Positions 30,433-41,036 of a stretch of 64,000 nt of DNA are shown piece by piece. Source of the stretch: Mycobacterium sp. 155. Its GTDB lineage: Bacteria > Actinomycetota > Actinomycetes > Mycobacteriales > Mycobacteriaceae. Position 1 is the stretch's first letter; every line of letters begins with the position of its first letter. The DNA is taken from the NCBI RefSeq assembly GCF_000373905.1, contig NZ_KB892705.1, positions 1,178,001-1,242,000 of the forward strand. The letters run 5' to 3'. The position numbers were made by a program, and so were the translations under genes. The notes beneath the pieces are model-generated. The model was not told the DNA's origin. It saw only the letters and a list, made by a program, of their open reading frames with translations, and did no database searches.

Positions 30433-31844
30433 GTTCGACCGAGTCCGACGGCACGTGGACCGACGAGGGTGACTGGGAGATCGGCGAAGCCGTCGCCGAG
30501 GCGATTGAGGAAGTAACGTCGCCACCGCCGGTGCTCGCTGTGGTCGGTCGGCCCAACGTCGGCAAATCCACTCTGGTGAACCGGATCCTGGGCCGTCGCG
30601 AGGCCGTCGTGCAAGACATTCCCGGCGTCACCCGGGACCGGGTGTCCTACGACGCGAACTGGCTGGGCCGGCGCTTTGTGGTGCAGGACACCGGGGGATG
30701 GGAACCCGACGCCAAGGGGCTGCAACAGCTCGTGGCCGATCAGGCTCAGGTGGCGATGCGTACCGCCGATGCGATCATCCTCGTGGTCGACGCGGTGGTG
30801 GGGGCAACGGCTTCCGACGAGGCCGCGGCGAAACTGCTGCGCAAGTCCGGCAAGCCGGTTTTCCTGGCAGCCAACAAGGTTGACACCGAACGCGGTGAGG
30901 CCGACGCCGCTGCGCTGTGGTCATTGGGCATCGGGGAGCCGCATCCGATCAGCGCCATGCACGGGCGTGGAGTCGCCGATCTGCTGGACGAGGTGATGGC
31001 GAAGCTGCCCGAGGTGTCGGAGCTGTCCGGCAGTGGCGGGGGCCCGCGCCGCGTCGCGCTGGTCGGTAAGCCGAATGTCGGCAAGAGTTCGCTGCTCAAC
31101 CGGCTGGCCGGGGACGAGCGGTCCGTGGTGCACGACGTGGCGGGCACCACGGTCGATCCGGTCGACTCGTTGATCGAATTGGGCGGCAAGGTCTGGCGTT
31201 TCATCGACACCGCGGGGCTCCGCCGCAAAGTCGGGCAGGCCAGCGGGCACGAGTTCTACGCCTCGGTGCGCACACACGGTGCGATCGACGCCGCCGAAGT
31301 GGTGATGGTGCTGATCGACGGTTCCCAGCCGCTGACCGAGCAGGATCAGCGGGTGTTGTCGATGGTGATCGAAGCCGGCCGGGCACTGGTGCTGGTGTTC
31401 AACAAGTGGGACTTGGTCGATGAGGAGCGGCGCTACGACCTGGACCGCGAGATCGAACGGCAACTGGCGCAGGTGCAGTGGGCTCCGCGGGTGAATATCT
31501 CCGCCAAGACCGGTCGCGCCGTGCAGAAGCTGGTGCCCGCGCTGGAGACGGCGCTGGCGTCCTGGGACAAGCGGATCTCTACCGGGCAGCTCAACACCTT
31601 TCTCAAGGAAGTGGTTGCCGCGACCCCGCCACCGGTGCGCGGCGGCAAACAGCCCCGCATTCTGTTCGCCACCCAGGCAGCCAGCCGGCCGCCGACATTC
31701 GTGCTGTTCACCAGCGGGTTCCTGGAGGCCGGCTACCGCCGGTTCCTGGAACGCCGGCTGCGTGAGACGTTCGGTTTCGAAGGCAGTCCGATCCGGATCA
31801 ATGTGCGAGTCCGTGAGAAGAGGGGCGCTCCCAAGCGCCGGTGA
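30429..31844 (+). CDS. der: Ribosome biogenesis GTPase Der (EngA)
   Basis: 471 aa with two tandem GTPase domains: [21 protein letters not shown] and NKVD in the first; [18 protein letters not shown] and NKWD in the second; then the KH-like C-terminal domain ([14 protein letters not shown]). Needed for 50S assembly. An acidic N-terminal extension of about 35 residues precedes domain 1. Last gene of the segregation operon, followed by a strong hairpin. Confidence 0.97.
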   Translation: MSSTESDGTWTDEGDWEIGEAVAEAIEEVTSPPPVLAVVGRPNVGKSTLVNRILGRREAVVQDIPGVTRDRVSYDANWLGRRFVVQDTGGWEPDAKGLQQLVADQAQVAMRTADAIILVVDAVVGATASDEAAAKLLRKSGKPVFLAANKVDTERGEADAAALWSLGIGEPHPISAMHGRGVADLLDEVMAKLPEVSELSGSGGGPRRVALVGKPNVGKSSLLNRLAGDERSVVHDVAGTTVDPVDSLIELGGKVWRFIDTAGLRRKVGQASGHEFYASVRTHGAIDAAEVVMVLIDGSQPLTEQDQRVLSMVIEAGRALVLVFNKWDLVDEERRYDLDREIERQLAQVQWAPRVNISAKTGRAVQKLVPALETALASWDKRISTGQLNTFLKEVVAATPPPVRGGKQPRILFATQAASRPPTFVLFTSGFLEAGYRRFLERRLRETFGFEGSPIRINVRVREKRGAPKRR

Positions 31845-31847
31845 TCG

Positions 31848-31902
31848 CGTGATTTGTGTGCGTTTACCGGCGGTGGCCGCCGGTAAACGCACACAAATCA
31901 CG
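31848..31902. terminator. 26-bp perfect inverted repeat after der
   Basis: Arms 31848-31873 and 31877-31902 pair perfectly around a 3-nt loop (TGG). The symmetric hairpin starts 3 nt after the der stop and ends before the next gene; no T tract follows, so it would act as a factor-assisted or structure-only terminator. It may also be a dispersed palindrome. Confidence 0.75.
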
Positions 31903-31919
31903 TGGGTAGGGTGGCCCGG

Positions 31920-32702
31920 GTGTCTGTCACCCACATGATCTTGATTGCCTTGGCCGGAGTCGGGGCGGGGGCGATCAACGCCATCGTCGGATCGGGCACG
32001 CTGATCACGTTTCCCACGCTGGTGACGCTGGGCTTTCCTCCGGTCACCGCGACGATGTCCAATGCCGTCGGCCTGGTTGCCGGTGGCGTCTCGGGCACCT
32101 GGGGGTACCGCCGCGAGCTGCGCGGGCAGTGGAACCGGCTGCGCTGGCAGATTCCCGGCTCGCTGATCGGCGCCGGATTGGGCTCCTGGCTTCTGCTGCA
32201 CCTGCCGGAGAAAGTGTTCGTCCAGGTGGTTCCGGTGCTGTTGATCCTGGCGCTGGTGCTGGTGGTTATCGGTCCGCGGATCCAGGCGTGGGCGCGACGG
32301 CGGGCCGACGAGTCAGGGCAGTCCGCCGACCACATCAGCCCGCAACGGATGGCCGCGCTCGTGTTCGGTACCTTCGTGGTGGGCATCTACGGCGGATATT
32401 TCACTGCGGCACAGGGGATTTTGCTGATCGCCGTGATGGGCGCGCTGTTGCCGGAGTCGATCCAGCGGATGAACGCCGCCAAGAACTTGCTGGCGTTGCT
32501 GGTGAACATCGTCGCCGCGGCTGCCTACACGATTGTCGCGTTCGACCGGATCAGCTGGACGGCGGCTGGTCTGATCGCGGTGGGTTCTCTGGTCGGCGGA
32601 TTTCTCGGCGCGCACTACGGGCGGAGGCTGTCGCCGAACGCGCTGCGGGGTGTGATCGTGGTGGTCGGTTTGATCGGGCTGTATCGGTTGGTGACGGTCT
32701 GA
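31920..32702 (+). CDS. TSUP family (TauE/SafE-like) sulfite/organosulfonate permease-type protein
   Basis: 260 aa, about 7-8 hydrophobic helices. The start ILIALAGVGAGAINAIVGSG and the repeat half VFGTFVVGIYGGYFTAAQGI carry the paired glycine-rich TSUP motifs. I chose GTG 31920; GTG 31902 and 31911 and ATG 31935 are in the same frame. The transported substrate cannot be inferred and family annotations as sulfite exporter are weak. Confidence 0.87.
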   Translation: MSVTHMILIALAGVGAGAINAIVGSGTLITFPTLVTLGFPPVTATMSNAVGLVAGGVSGTWGYRRELRGQWNRLRWQIPGSLIGAGLGSWLLLHLPEKVFVQVVPVLLILALVLVVIGPRIQAWARRRADESGQSADHISPQRMAALVFGTFVVGIYGGYFTAAQGILLIAVMGALLPESIQRMNAAKNLLALLVNIVAAAAYTIVAFDRISWTAAGLIAVGSLVGGFLGAHYGRRLSPNALRGVIVVVGLIGLYRLVTV

Positions 32703-32825
32703 CTCAGGTGGGCTGGTGCGATCCCTCACGCACTGAGCGTCGACCTGTGACGATGGGGCGGATTACGAAAAGGGCGGGCAGCTGCGGTAGGCTTTCGTCC
32801 GCTGCCGGACATCCGGAAAGCACCA

Positions 32826-32899
<74 letters not shown>

Positions 32900-33210
32900 C
32901 AGAGTGTTTACGCAGGTCAGGGGTAGTTTGGGAGTTTGCTGGAACGTCTGCATTACGCAGAATCGGACAGGTTGACCCCCAAACTGACCCCCAACGCAAT
33001 GGACCCCGCCTCGGTGACCGAGGCGGGGTCCATTGCGTACTGGGGCGGCGTCGATGCGGACCTGCCGTCCTCCTGGCAGGGTGTACGCGAAGGACTTCCC
33101 ATCCTCCACGGCATCCGCCCAACGCTGCGGGCGGCCTGCCACCGGCGGCGCGCACTTGCCAGGCGGTCGTTGTCGACGCACTGTGTGCTGTGCGCCGATA
33201 AGGTCATCGG
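32900..33210. other. Intergenic region after tRNA-Pro
   Basis: 311 nt without a convincing gene. It holds the hairpin at 32994-33038 and a pair of similar tracts (TTGACCCCCAAACTGACCCCC, 32972-32992). The minus strand contains a short protein-like stretch (ADAVEDGKSFAYTLPGG, near 33110-33060) that could be a remnant, but there is no start and no recognisable family. tRNA-Pro is a possible integration site, but I find no integrase or repeated tRNA 3' end. Confidence 0.5.
32994..33038. terminator. 21-bp perfect inverted repeat downstream of tRNA-Pro
   Basis: Arms 32994-33014 and 33018-33038 with a TGA loop. The stem is GC-rich in the middle (GGACCCCGCCTCGG) and lies 95 nt after the tRNA. Likely a transcription terminator for the tRNA; no T tract. 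Confidence 0.7.
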
Positions 33211-34284
33211 GTGGCCGCTCCCAGGTATCGGCGCTGTGCTGCTGCGCTCACCGGCATCATCGTCATGCTCGTCTTCATCGGCTGCTCGCGCGTCGCAGAA
33301 CCCGCTCAGGCGACTCCGCCGCGCTATGTGGTTGGCCTCAAACAGGTTGAGTTCGTCGACGACGCTTCGCAAGACGGTCCGCGCCACCTATCGGTCAGTA
33401 TGTTCTATCCCGCCGACCCGCCCGCGAAGTCGGCCCACGCCTTCACCACTCCGTTCTTCGTTGGACTCGACATGTTTCGGGATGTCGAGCCGGTGTCGGA
33501 TGGGCAACGCCACCCGTTGGTGTTGTTCTCGCACGGCCGGGGTAGCAATGGGCTGCAATACGCCTGGTTCGCACAAGCCCTGGCCAGCCACGGCTTCATC
33601 GTGGCGGCGTTGGATCACTACCGAGCCAACACCAACGAGTCATCCATCGTCTATCTGGCCAACAAGCTCTGGCAACGGCCACGGGATCTGAGCCTGATCA
33701 CCGATTTCCTTCGGGCAGACCCATATTGGGGACCACGACTGGATTCCAACCGCATCGGCGTCGCCGGCCATTCGCAGGGCGGGTTCGCCGCGCTGTGGAT
33801 CGGGGGAGCCATGGTCAACGCGCAGAAGTATCTCGATTTTCAGCGGGGATGGAAGAACAATCTGACCATCCCGGCGTACCTGCGGGCTCAGTTGCCGCTG
33901 GATCCCGAACCGGCGCTCCACGTGGCTGATCCACGAATCAAGGCCGTGTTCGCGATGGCGCCAGGAATCGTTCAGGCCTTCGGGATGGACAAGGCAGGGC
34001 TGCAGCGGCTGAAGGTGCCCACGTACATCACGGTCGGTGCGGCCGACACCCAGACCCCCGTCGAGGAGAACGCCGAGTTCGCCGCCGAGCACATCCCGGG
34101 CGCCGAGTTGAACGTGATTCCCGGCCACGTCGATCACGAGATCTTCGTCAACGAGTGCAACCAGATCGGCCGCGACGAGTTTCCCGAGGCTTGTATCGAT
34201 GCACCCGGGGTGGATCGAGCGGCTGTCCACCGCTCGGTAGCGGAAGCGGCGGTTGGGTTCTTCGACGCCCGCCTCACCGGGTAA
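33211..34284 (+). CDS. Secreted alpha/beta hydrolase (PAF-acetylhydrolase/lipase-like), possible lipoprotein
   Basis: 357 aa. N-terminal positively charged start and hydrophobic segment ending in VFIGCSRV; FIGC is a weak lipobox, so lipid anchoring or Sec secretion is likely. Catalytic Ser in VAGHSQGGFAALW, oxyanion-type LFSHGRGSNGLQYAWF, Asp probably in the VGAADTQTP region and His in PGHVDHEIF. Such enzymes hydrolyse short acyl esters. GTG start at 33211 is inferred from the signal sequence. Converges with the quinone oxidoreductase. Confidence 0.85.
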   Translation: MAAPRYRRCAAALTGIIVMLVFIGCSRVAEPAQATPPRYVVGLKQVEFVDDASQDGPRHLSVSMFYPADPPAKSAHAFTTPFFVGLDMFRDVEPVSDGQRHPLVLFSHGRGSNGLQYAWFAQALASHGFIVAALDHYRANTNESSIVYLANKLWQRPRDLSLITDFLRADPYWGPRLDSNRIGVAGHSQGGFAALWIGGAMVNAQKYLDFQRGWKNNLTIPAYLRAQLPLDPEPALHVADPRIKAVFAMAPGIVQAFGMDKAGLQRLKVPTYITVGAADTQTPVEENAEFAAEHIPGAELNVIPGHVDHEIFVNECNQIGRDEFPEACIDAPGVDRAAVHRSVAEAAVGFFDARLTG

Positions 34285-34297
34285 TCGTGTTGGCAAG

Positions 34298-35290
34298 TCA
34301 CGGTTCACGCACGGTGAGCAGAACCTTTCCCACCGTCTGATCGGAGTCGAGCAGCTTGTGTGCCTCTGGTGCATCGGTGATCGGGACTTCGGCTGCGACG
34401 ACGGGTTTGACCGCTCCCTCCGCGATCAATGGCCACAATTGTTGCCGCAGTTCGGCGATGATCTCGGCCTTGGAGCCAGGCCCCTGTTCGGGCCGGCGAC
34501 GCAGGTTCGTCGCGTGCACTGATCCGCGTTTGAAGAGCAGCGCGCCGAGATCCAGTTCGGCTGTGGCCCCACCCTGTAACCCGATGATCGTCAGGTGCCC
34601 GTTCTCGGCGAGTGTTTGCACGTTCTTGGGCAGGTAGCTGCCGCCCATGATGTCGAGAATGACGTTGGCACCGGGGTATTCAGCATTGACGATCGCCGGA
34701 AAATCCTGTTCGTGATAGTTGATCAACGTCTGTGCGCCGAGGTCGCGGCAGCGGTCCAGCTTGAACTGACTGCCGGCGGTCACCGCCACGTTGGCGCCCA
34801 GGGCGCGGCCGACTTGGATTGCGTGCGTGCCGATTCCGCTGCCACCACCGTGAATCAGCAGGGTTTGCCCCCGGCGAAGACCGCCAACCATGATCACATT
34901 CGACCACACGGTGGCGGCGGCCTCTGGCAGTGCCGCCGCGGCGGTGACGCTGACACCCTGTGGCACCGGCAGCACCTGGGTGGCGGCCACGTTCGCCCGC
35001 TCGGCGTACCCTCCGCCGGCCAGCAGGGCGCACACCGCATCGCCAGGCGCCCAATCCTTCACTCCGGCGCCCACTTCGGCGATATACCCCGACACCTCAA
35101 GACCGGGGACCTCGCTGACACCCGGCGGCGGCGGGTAGAACCCCATCCGTTGCATCACATCGGCGCGATTCACCCCGGCGGCGACCACGTCGATGGCGAC
35201 CTGCCCGGGACCCGGTGCGGGCAGGTCGTCGACCTGAGCCCACTCCATCACCTCTGGGTCGCCAAAACCGTTGAGCGTTATCGCATACAT
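34298..35290 (-). CDS. NAD(P)H quinone oxidoreductase (zinc-free MDR family)
   Basis: 330 aa. GroES-like N-terminus (MYAITLNGFGDPEVMEW, AAGVNRADVMQRMGFYPPP, VPGLEVSGYIAEVG) and Rossmann motif LLIHGGGSGIGTHAIQVGRALGA, shown in part. The zinc ligands of alcohol dehydrogenases are missing. The closest style is the PIG3/quinone oxidoreductase branch. Monocistronic, with a 319-nt spacer upstream. Confidence 0.92.
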   Translation of the reverse strand: MYAITLNGFGDPEVMEWAQVDDLPAPGPGQVAIDVVAAGVNRADVMQRMGFYPPPPGVSEVPGLEVSGYIAEVGAGVKDWAPGDAVCALLAGGGYAERANVAATQVLPVPQGVSVTAAAALPEAAATVWSNVIMVGGLRRGQTLLIHGGGSGIGTHAIQVGRALGANVAVTAGSQFKLDRCRDLGAQTLINYHEQDFPAIVNAEYPGANVILDIMGGSYLPKNVQTLAENGHLTIIGLQGGATAELDLGALLFKRGSVHATNLRRRPEQGPGSKAEIIAELRQQLWPLIAEGAVKPVVAAEVPITDAPEAHKLLDSDQTVGKVLLTVREP

Positions 35291-35609
35291 GCAGCTTTCT
35301 CCTCTACTTGTTCCTTGTGGTCATCGGGCTGGGTCGGCCACAAATCGCACCAGCCCAGCGCGGCCCGTTCGGGTTTCACGCTGCAACACACGTAGCGACA
35401 CGCCGTCACGAGCGATGTGCCGCCGAGGCGTCCGTGGGCCGACCATGAGTTGGCGGGTGCTGAGCAGGACGTTTCTCGCTTTTGCTCTCATCATGCGCTA
35501 TCGATACTAGGAAGGGCGCGCGCTCGCCAACAGGTGACGAATGGCCAGCGAGTGGTGAAGAAGTGTCCAGCTGGTGGCAACCGCGGGCCGACAGCGGAAT
35601 CCTTGGTAT
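35291..35609. other. Divergent intergenic region
   Basis: 319 nt between the quinone oxidoreductase (minus) and DJ-1/PfpI (plus) genes. Expected to hold both promoters. I see no good inverted repeat, RNA gene or convincing small ORF. Confidence 0.5.
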
Positions 35610-36299
35610 ATGACCAAGCGCATCCTGAACGTCGTCACCAACGTCTCTCACTACGAGGATCCGTCCGAGCGGACCGGACTATGGCTCTCGGAGTTGACGC
35701 ACGCCTATCACGTCTTCGTCGAAGCGGGTTACGAACAGACGATCGTCAGCCCGAAAGGTGGGTTCTCGCCGCTGGAGCCGCGATCGCTGAAGTTTCCGAA
35801 CTACGACAAGAGCGCAAGGGCCTGGAAGGCCGACGACGCGAAGATGGCGCTGCTGGCCAACACCTCATCACCCGATGAGATCGACTCGGCGGATTATGAC
35901 GCAATCTATTTCACGGGCGGTCACGCCGTAATGTTCGACTTTCCCGATAGTCAAGGGCTGCAACGTATCACGCGTGAGATCTTCGAGCGTGGGGGAATCG
36001 TGTCGTCGGTGTGCCACGGTTACTGCGGCCTGCTCAACACCACGCTGTCGGATGGATCACTGCTGGTTGCCGGGCGCAAGCTCACCGGGTTCGCGTGGTC
36101 GGAGGAGGTGCTGGCCCGCGTCGACAAGTTAGTGCCGTACAACGCCGAAGAGGAAATGAAGAAGCGCGGGGCTCTTTACGAGAAGGGCCTGATTCCCTTC
36201 GCTTCGTATGTCGTCGTCGACGGTCGGTTGGTGACAGGCCAGAATCCGGCGTCGGCCAAGGCGACGGCCAAGAAGGTCGTCTCGGTATTGGCGGACTGA
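35610..36299 (+). CDS. DJ-1/PfpI superfamily protein, Hsp31/glyoxalase III-like
   Basis: 229 aa single-domain class I glutamine-amidotransferase-like fold. Nucleophile elbow SSVCHGYCGLL with the Cys, Glu/Asp in PLEPRSLKF-like segment and DAIYFTGGHAVMFDFPD. Members remove glyoxals or act as chaperones. ATG 35610 is preferred over the in-frame 35574 start, which would add 12 odd residues. Confidence 0.9.
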   Translation: MTKRILNVVTNVSHYEDPSERTGLWLSELTHAYHVFVEAGYEQTIVSPKGGFSPLEPRSLKFPNYDKSARAWKADDAKMALLANTSSPDEIDSADYDAIYFTGGHAVMFDFPDSQGLQRITREIFERGGIVSSVCHGYCGLLNTTLSDGSLLVAGRKLTGFAWSEEVLARVDKLVPYNAEEEMKKRGALYEKGLIPFASYVVVDGRLVTGQNPASAKATAKKVVSVLAD

Positions 36300-36426
36300 C
36301 CCCCAGTCTCGATCACGAGTCCGCTCATCGCGCGATGTGAATGAGAAATGGCCACAATGTGACGCTTCGGGATCTCGTCCGGCGATTCGCCGAACACGCG
36401 TGGCCCGCGCAGGCTATGAATCAACG

Positions 36427-36723
36427 GTGAGTAACCACGTGAACCTGACCTCGCAGGAAACCTCGTTGATCGCCGAGTCTCATCCCGAAGCGCTGGCACG
36501 AATGGACGAGAAATCGTTGAAGGATCTACAGAGCCGGCTCAGGCAAGCGCGCGAGAAGAACTTCAGCCTGTTGCGGCGCCAGGGTGCGGCTCGGGTAGAG
36601 GCCGAAGGCGCCCGTGGCGCCGCTCAGCCGTCCAACGAAAAGCGGAACGAAAAGGTGGACGTTTTCGATGAGGCGCTGGCTCGGGTGAGCGAGCGCCTCG
36701 AAGCCGTCGGTGACGCCGAGTAG
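36427..36723 (+). CDS. Hypothetical helical protein, 98 aa
   Basis: From GTG 36427 the protein is polar and almost entirely helical, with coiled-coil character (DEKSLKDLQSRLRQAREKNF) and a C-terminal acidic helix (FDEALARVSERLEAVGD). No domain recognised. It stands alone between a DJ-1 gene and a membrane protein gene; upstream in-frame codons (from 36337) look non-coding. Confidence 0.65.
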   Translation: MSNHVNLTSQETSLIAESHPEALARMDEKSLKDLQSRLRQAREKNFSLLRRQGAARVEAEGARGAAQPSNEKRNEKVDVFDEALARVSERLEAVGDAE

Positions 36724-36850
36724 CAGCCTGCTCTTCCGGCGCTGTCCAGGTGATTGAGGTAGCGTACTTAGCAGGTCTCGATAACGGCATGGCCGCTCGT
36801 AACACTTCACGCGTGATGCGACGCTCGACAGGTGGCAAAGGAGCTTGCAC

Positions 36851-37306
36851 GTGGATCTCGGTACATGGGGCGATCTCACGATCCTTGCCGGTGTGATGGC
36901 ATTGACTTTCGCGTCGTGCGTGTTCCTGTACGTCACCCGGTTGGAGAACCGGACCCCGGCGCCGCTGGGTGAACAGGTGGGCGCACACAAAGCGGTGCTG
37001 GCAAAGCTGCGCAAGCGTCAACCGCTGACGCAGGACGAGTTCGAGTACGCGACCGAACTGGTGGGTGACGCGCGTAACCCGCTCGCATACGCGATACCGG
37101 CTGTGCTCTTCAGCATGGGTTTCTTCTATGTGGTCGGATGTCTATACGAGTTGCATGTCCACGGCGGCAACCCGTCCTTCAGGACGTTCATCGGCGGGAT
37201 CCCGATGCTGACCTCCATGAACATCGTCGCGCAACTGCGCAGGGTGGCGCGGTTGAAAAAGAACTTGCAAGAAGCTCCGCTGTTGGCAACCGAGCCGGCG
37301 GTTTAG
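36851..37306 (+). CDS. Small membrane protein, two transmembrane segments
   Basis: 151 aa. AAAGGAG (36837-36843) 7 nt before GTG 36851 defines the start. TM1 [19 protein letters not shown], cytosolic basic linker ([20 protein letters not shown]), TM2 [20 protein letters not shown] and a C-terminal helical tail. Function unknown. Its stop codon overlaps the mmpL stop on the other strand, so the genes run tail to tail with no terminator. Confidence 0.75.
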   Translation: MDLGTWGDLTILAGVMALTFASCVFLYVTRLENRTPAPLGEQVGAHKAVLAKLRKRQPLTQDEFEYATELVGDARNPLAYAIPAVLFSMGFFYVVGCLYELHVHGGNPSFRTFIGGIPMLTSMNIVAQLRRVARLKKNLQEAPLLATEPAV

Positions 37307-40203
37307 CTCTGTTGCGGCGGTTCGGCGATCGGGTCGCCGTCCTCCCACAGCAGTAGCTGACGAACCGAAGCGCGCGACCCGTACGGTTGCAGCATCTGAC
37401 TCGCGGGGCGGGGTCGCACCCTCAACGGCCACCAGAACCAGCGCCCGATCAGGGCCGCGATGGACGGCGTCATGAACGACCGCACGATCAGGGTGTCGAA
37501 CAGCAGACCGAACGCGATCGTGGTGCCGATCTGGCCGAGGATCCGCAGATCGGCGAACACGAACGACGCCATGGTCGCCGCGAACACCAGGCCGGCCGCC
37601 GTCACCACGGCGCCCGAGCCTGCCATCGCCCGGATGATTCCGGTATTCAGGCCGGCACCGATCTCTTCCTTGAATCGAGAGATCAGCAGCAGGTTGTAGT
37701 CCGATCCCACCGCCAACAGCAGGATCACGGCAAGGGCTAGCACGATCCAAAACAGTTCGATGCCAAGAAGATCCTGCCAAATCAGCACCGACAACCCGAA
37801 AGAGGCACCCAATGACAGCGCGACGGTGCCCACGATGACGAAGGCGGCGACAATGCTTCGGGTGATGAACATCATGACGAGCAGAATCAGGCTCAGCGCG
37901 GCGATCCCCGCAATCATGAGGTCATATTTGGCGCCGTCCTGGATGTCTTTATAAGTGGCCGCAGTGCCGGCCAGGTAGATCTTGGACCCGGCCAGGGGGG
38001 TGCCCTTGACGGCTTCCTGCGCGGCGCGCCTGATGCTGTCGATATGCGAAATGCCTTCCGGCGTAGCGGGATCGCCGTCATGGGTGATGATCATGCGGGC
38101 GGCTTTGCCGTCCGGTGACAGGAACAGTTTGAGCCCGCGCAAAAATTCGGGGTTGGTGAACGCCTCCGGCGGTAGGTAGAACGAGTCGTCGGTCTTCGAC
38201 GCGTCGAACGCCTGGCCCAGGGCAGTCGAGTTCTGCAGTGCGGCTTGCGTCTGGTCGTTGATGCCCGAGGTGGTGGCGTAGTTGGTCAGGGTCAGATCGC
38301 GGTTGGTCTGCTGGCTGGCGATCTGCGGTGGAATCAGCGCGAGCAGTTTCGGTTGCAGCGCATCCAGTTTGGCGATACTCCCGGAGACATTGGACAACTG
38401 GTCGGTCAGTGCGTCGATGCTATCGAGCGCGTCGAAGACCGATCGCAGCGCCGCGCACATCGGGATGTCAAAACAGTGTGGCTCCCAATAGAAGTAGTTG
38501 CGCAGCGGACGGAACTGGTCATCGAAGTTGGCGATCTTGTCGCGCAGATCCTGGGCTGTGGCGACGGTCTGCTGGAATGCCTTGGCCTGCTCATCGGTGA
38601 CAGCGCTGGATTGCTGCTGCAACGCATACTGCTGGCGCAGGATGTCGATCGAGTTGTTGATCACGTCGACCTGTTTGAGCAGGTCTGCGCCGCGGGCCTG
38701 CTGGAAAGGCAGATTGTTGATCTGCGCTGAGCTTCCTGCGCTGATCTGGAACGGTATCGACGTGTGGTCCAGGGGCGTGCCCAGCGGCCGCGTGATCGAC
38801 TGCACCTGGGCGATGCCATCGGTGTGGAAGACCGCCTTGGCGACGCGTTCCAGCAGGATCATGCTGGTCGGATTCCGGAGGTCGTGGTCGGCCTCGATCA
38901 TCAGCAGCTCGGGATTCAGCCGCGCCTGGGAAAAGTGGCGTTCCGCGGCCGCGTAGCCGACATTGGCCGGCGCATCCGCCGGCATGTAGGGCCGGGCGTC
39001 GTAACTCGTCTTGTATCCGGGCAGTGCGAGTAGTCCGATGAGTGCCACCCCGACCGTCACCACCAGGACAGGGCCGGGCCAGCGCACGATGGCTGTGCCG
39101 ATGCGGCGCCAGCCTCGAGTCTGCAGCTGGCGCGCAGGTTCGAACAGACCGAAATGGCGGCCGATAACCAGCACCGCGGGTGCCAGCGTCAAAGCCGCCA
39201 ACACAGCGACGAGGACACCGATTGCGGCGGGAATACCGAGGCTCTGAAAGTACGGGAGTCGCGTGAAGGTCAGACAGAACACCGCACCGGCGATCGTCAG
39301 GCCCGAACCCAGGATGATGTGCGAGGTTCCGTGGTACATCGTGTTGAACGCCGACACCCGGTCCTGCCCGGCGTACCGCGCTTCGTGAAAACGTCCCAGG
39401 ATGAAGATCGCGTAGTCGGTGCCGGCCGCGATCACCAGGAGTGTCAGCAGATTGGTCGAATACGTCGACAGCTCGATGACGCCGGCATTCGCCAACACGG
39501 CGACGACGCCACGCGACGCGGTCAACTCGATCATCACCGTGAAGATCACGAGAATCGCCGTGGTGACACGACGGTAGAGCGACAACAGCATCACCAAGAT
39601 CACCCCGATAGTGATCAGGGTGGTTTTCAGCGTGCCGTGGCGGCCGACTTCGAACTGGTCGGTGACCAGGGGAGCGGGGCCGGTCACATAGGCCTTGACA
39701 CCCGGCGGCGGCGGGGTGTCGTCGACGATGCGACGGACTGAGTCGACAGACTCGTTGGCCAGCGACTCACCCTGATTGCCGGCGAGATACACCTGTACCA
39801 AGGCCGCCTTGCCGTCGGCGCTCTGCGAGCCCGCGGCCGTCAGCGGATCACCCCAGAAATCCTGGATGTGCTCGACGTGCTTGGTGTCCTGACGAAGCTT
39901 CTGAATCAAGCCGTCGTAGTAGTGGTGCGCGTCGGCGCCCAGTGGTTGATCGCCCTCCAGCACGATCATCGCCGAACTGTCGGAATCGAATTCGCCGAAC
40001 ACCTTGCCGATCCGTTTCGCGGCCTGCAACGACGGTGCATCTTGGGGGCTCAGCGACACGTTGTGCGACTCGGCGACGGTCTCCAACTGCGGGACGAAAA
40101 CATTCGTCACCACCGCCAGGCCTAGCCAGAACATCGCGATGAATACTGAGAACCGCCGGATCAGGTCCGGAACCCTGTGCTGCGTGTCGTTCTCGGTGCT
40201 CAT
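37303..40203 (-). CDS. MmpL-family RND transporter
   Basis: 966 aa, 12 TM helices in two bundles with a large periplasmic coiled-coil/docking domain between them (about 430-700, including [16 protein letters not shown]). Proton-relay Asp-Tyr pairs are present in both halves ([34 protein letters not shown]). Paired with an MmpS upstream, it is MmpL4/MmpL5-like, i.e. a siderophore or lipid/drug exporter. The start overlaps the mmpS stop (ATGA). Confidence 0.94.
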   Translation of the reverse strand: MSTENDTQHRVPDLIRRFSVFIAMFWLGLAVVTNVFVPQLETVAESHNVSLSPQDAPSLQAAKRIGKVFGEFDSDSSAMIVLEGDQPLGADAHHYYDGLIQKLRQDTKHVEHIQDFWGDPLTAAGSQSADGKAALVQVYLAGNQGESLANESVDSVRRIVDDTPPPPGVKAYVTGPAPLVTDQFEVGRHGTLKTTLITIGVILVMLLSLYRRVTTAILVIFTVMIELTASRGVVAVLANAGVIELSTYSTNLLTLLVIAAGTDYAIFILGRFHEARYAGQDRVSAFNTMYHGTSHIILGSGLTIAGAVFCLTFTRLPYFQSLGIPAAIGVLVAVLAALTLAPAVLVIGRHFGLFEPARQLQTRGWRRIGTAIVRWPGPVLVVTVGVALIGLLALPGYKTSYDARPYMPADAPANVGYAAAERHFSQARLNPELLMIEADHDLRNPTSMILLERVAKAVFHTDGIAQVQSITRPLGTPLDHTSIPFQISAGSSAQINNLPFQQARGADLLKQVDVINNSIDILRQQYALQQQSSAVTDEQAKAFQQTVATAQDLRDKIANFDDQFRPLRNYFYWEPHCFDIPMCAALRSVFDALDSIDALTDQLSNVSGSIAKLDALQPKLLALIPPQIASQQTNRDLTLTNYATTSGINDQTQAALQNSTALGQAFDASKTDDSFYLPPEAFTNPEFLRGLKLFLSPDGKAARMIITHDGDPATPEGISHIDSIRRAAQEAVKGTPLAGSKIYLAGTAATYKDIQDGAKYDLMIAGIAALSLILLVMMFITRSIVAAFVIVGTVALSLGASFGLSVLIWQDLLGIELFWIVLALAVILLLAVGSDYNLLLISRFKEEIGAGLNTGIIRAMAGSGAVVTAAGLVFAATMASFVFADLRILGQIGTTIAFGLLFDTLIVRSFMTPSIAALIGRWFWWPLRVRPRPASQMLQPYGSRASVRQLLLWEDGDPIAEPPQQS

Positions 40204-40646
40204 CCGGACTTGTCCAGGCAGTAGGTGTAGGCGTTCAGGGTGTTCACCGTTCTCTCGTCCTTGACCACGTCATCGATCTTGATCCGGCAGCCGATCGAAT
40301 CGCTGTCGCCCTGGGCCTGGACGTTGACGAACACCGCGGGCTGGGTGGTGGTCGTGTCGTAGGCCCACGGCAGCGTGACGGCGTCGGCGCGCTGTGGTTG
40401 GGCGTTGACATCCAGGTAGGTGATGGTTGCCACCGTGCCCGGCGGGCCGAAGACCTCCATGACGACGTGCTTGGGATTGAACGGAACGATCTCGTTCACC
40501 GCGCCGCTGGGCGTCGATGTGACGTCATGGGAGGCGAAGACACCGTGCAGGCGATAGACAGCGAAGCCCGCCACGGCGAGCACCGTCACCGCGACCAGCA
40601 GCATCCAGCGTCGACTCAGTCGACGTCCGATCGAAACCCGCTGCAT
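40200..40646 (-). CDS. MmpS-family membrane accessory protein
   Basis: 148 aa. Basic N-terminus, one TM helix ([20 protein letters not shown]) and an exported beta-rich domain with the family's [19 protein letters not shown] and a C-terminal Cys pair (GCRIKI, YCLDKSG). ATG 40646 has AAAGGG upstream; an in-frame TTG 15 nt earlier is less likely. Couples with the following mmpL. Confidence 0.93.
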   Translation of the reverse strand: MQRVSIGRRLSRRWMLLVAVTVLAVAGFAVYRLHGVFASHDVTSTPSGAVNEIVPFNPKHVVMEVFGPPGTVATITYLDVNAQPQRADAVTLPWAYDTTTTQPAVFVNVQAQGDSDSIGCRIKIDDVVKDERTVNTLNAYTYCLDKSG

Positions 40647-40710
40647 CCATGACCCTTTCAACGAGCGGCGACCAGGCGCGGACGGTGGAAATCTCTGCTA
40701 GGACGGCTAA

Positions 40711-40723
40711 TCAACTAGGTTGA
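40711..40723. promoter_or_regulatory. Candidate operator upstream of mmpS
   Basis: Palindrome TCAAC-TAG-GTTGA, 65-77 nt upstream of the mmpS start in the 390-nt divergent spacer 40647-41036 between mmpS and glnX. Two nearby CTAGG copies add symmetry. TetR- or MarR-type control of mmpS-mmpL pairs is common, but no regulator gene is adjacent. The rest of the spacer shows nothing else convincing. Confidence 0.4.
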
Positions 40724-41036
40724 CGGTACGACACTGGGCCGGGCATCACAACCACAAACCTCAGGCGTTTTGCTGTGTGAAAGCTGACGGCGTCGGCTAT
40801 ACGCCCGCTTACCAACTCGCTCATCGGCGCGTCGAGGCGCCAGTCGGTGGCCGCCCGACCTACGGCGCCAACAACATGCTCTCCGTCGAACGGAGCTTCC
40901 CGTCTACGACATCGTGACCTTTGTGTGAGATAACCCCGCACGCGAGGCGTTTGTAGGCGCTACCGTGCGATTCATCCGCATTGGATGACGTGTGGTATTG
41001 CTGGTCTGGCCCCAGCCTGCGACGAGGAGATGTCGA

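Noticed and set aside
34595..35395. 266-codon open frame on the plus strand
   Set aside because: Antisense to the quinone oxidoreductase, whose motifs are unambiguous; translation is His/Gly/Arg-rich and without domains.
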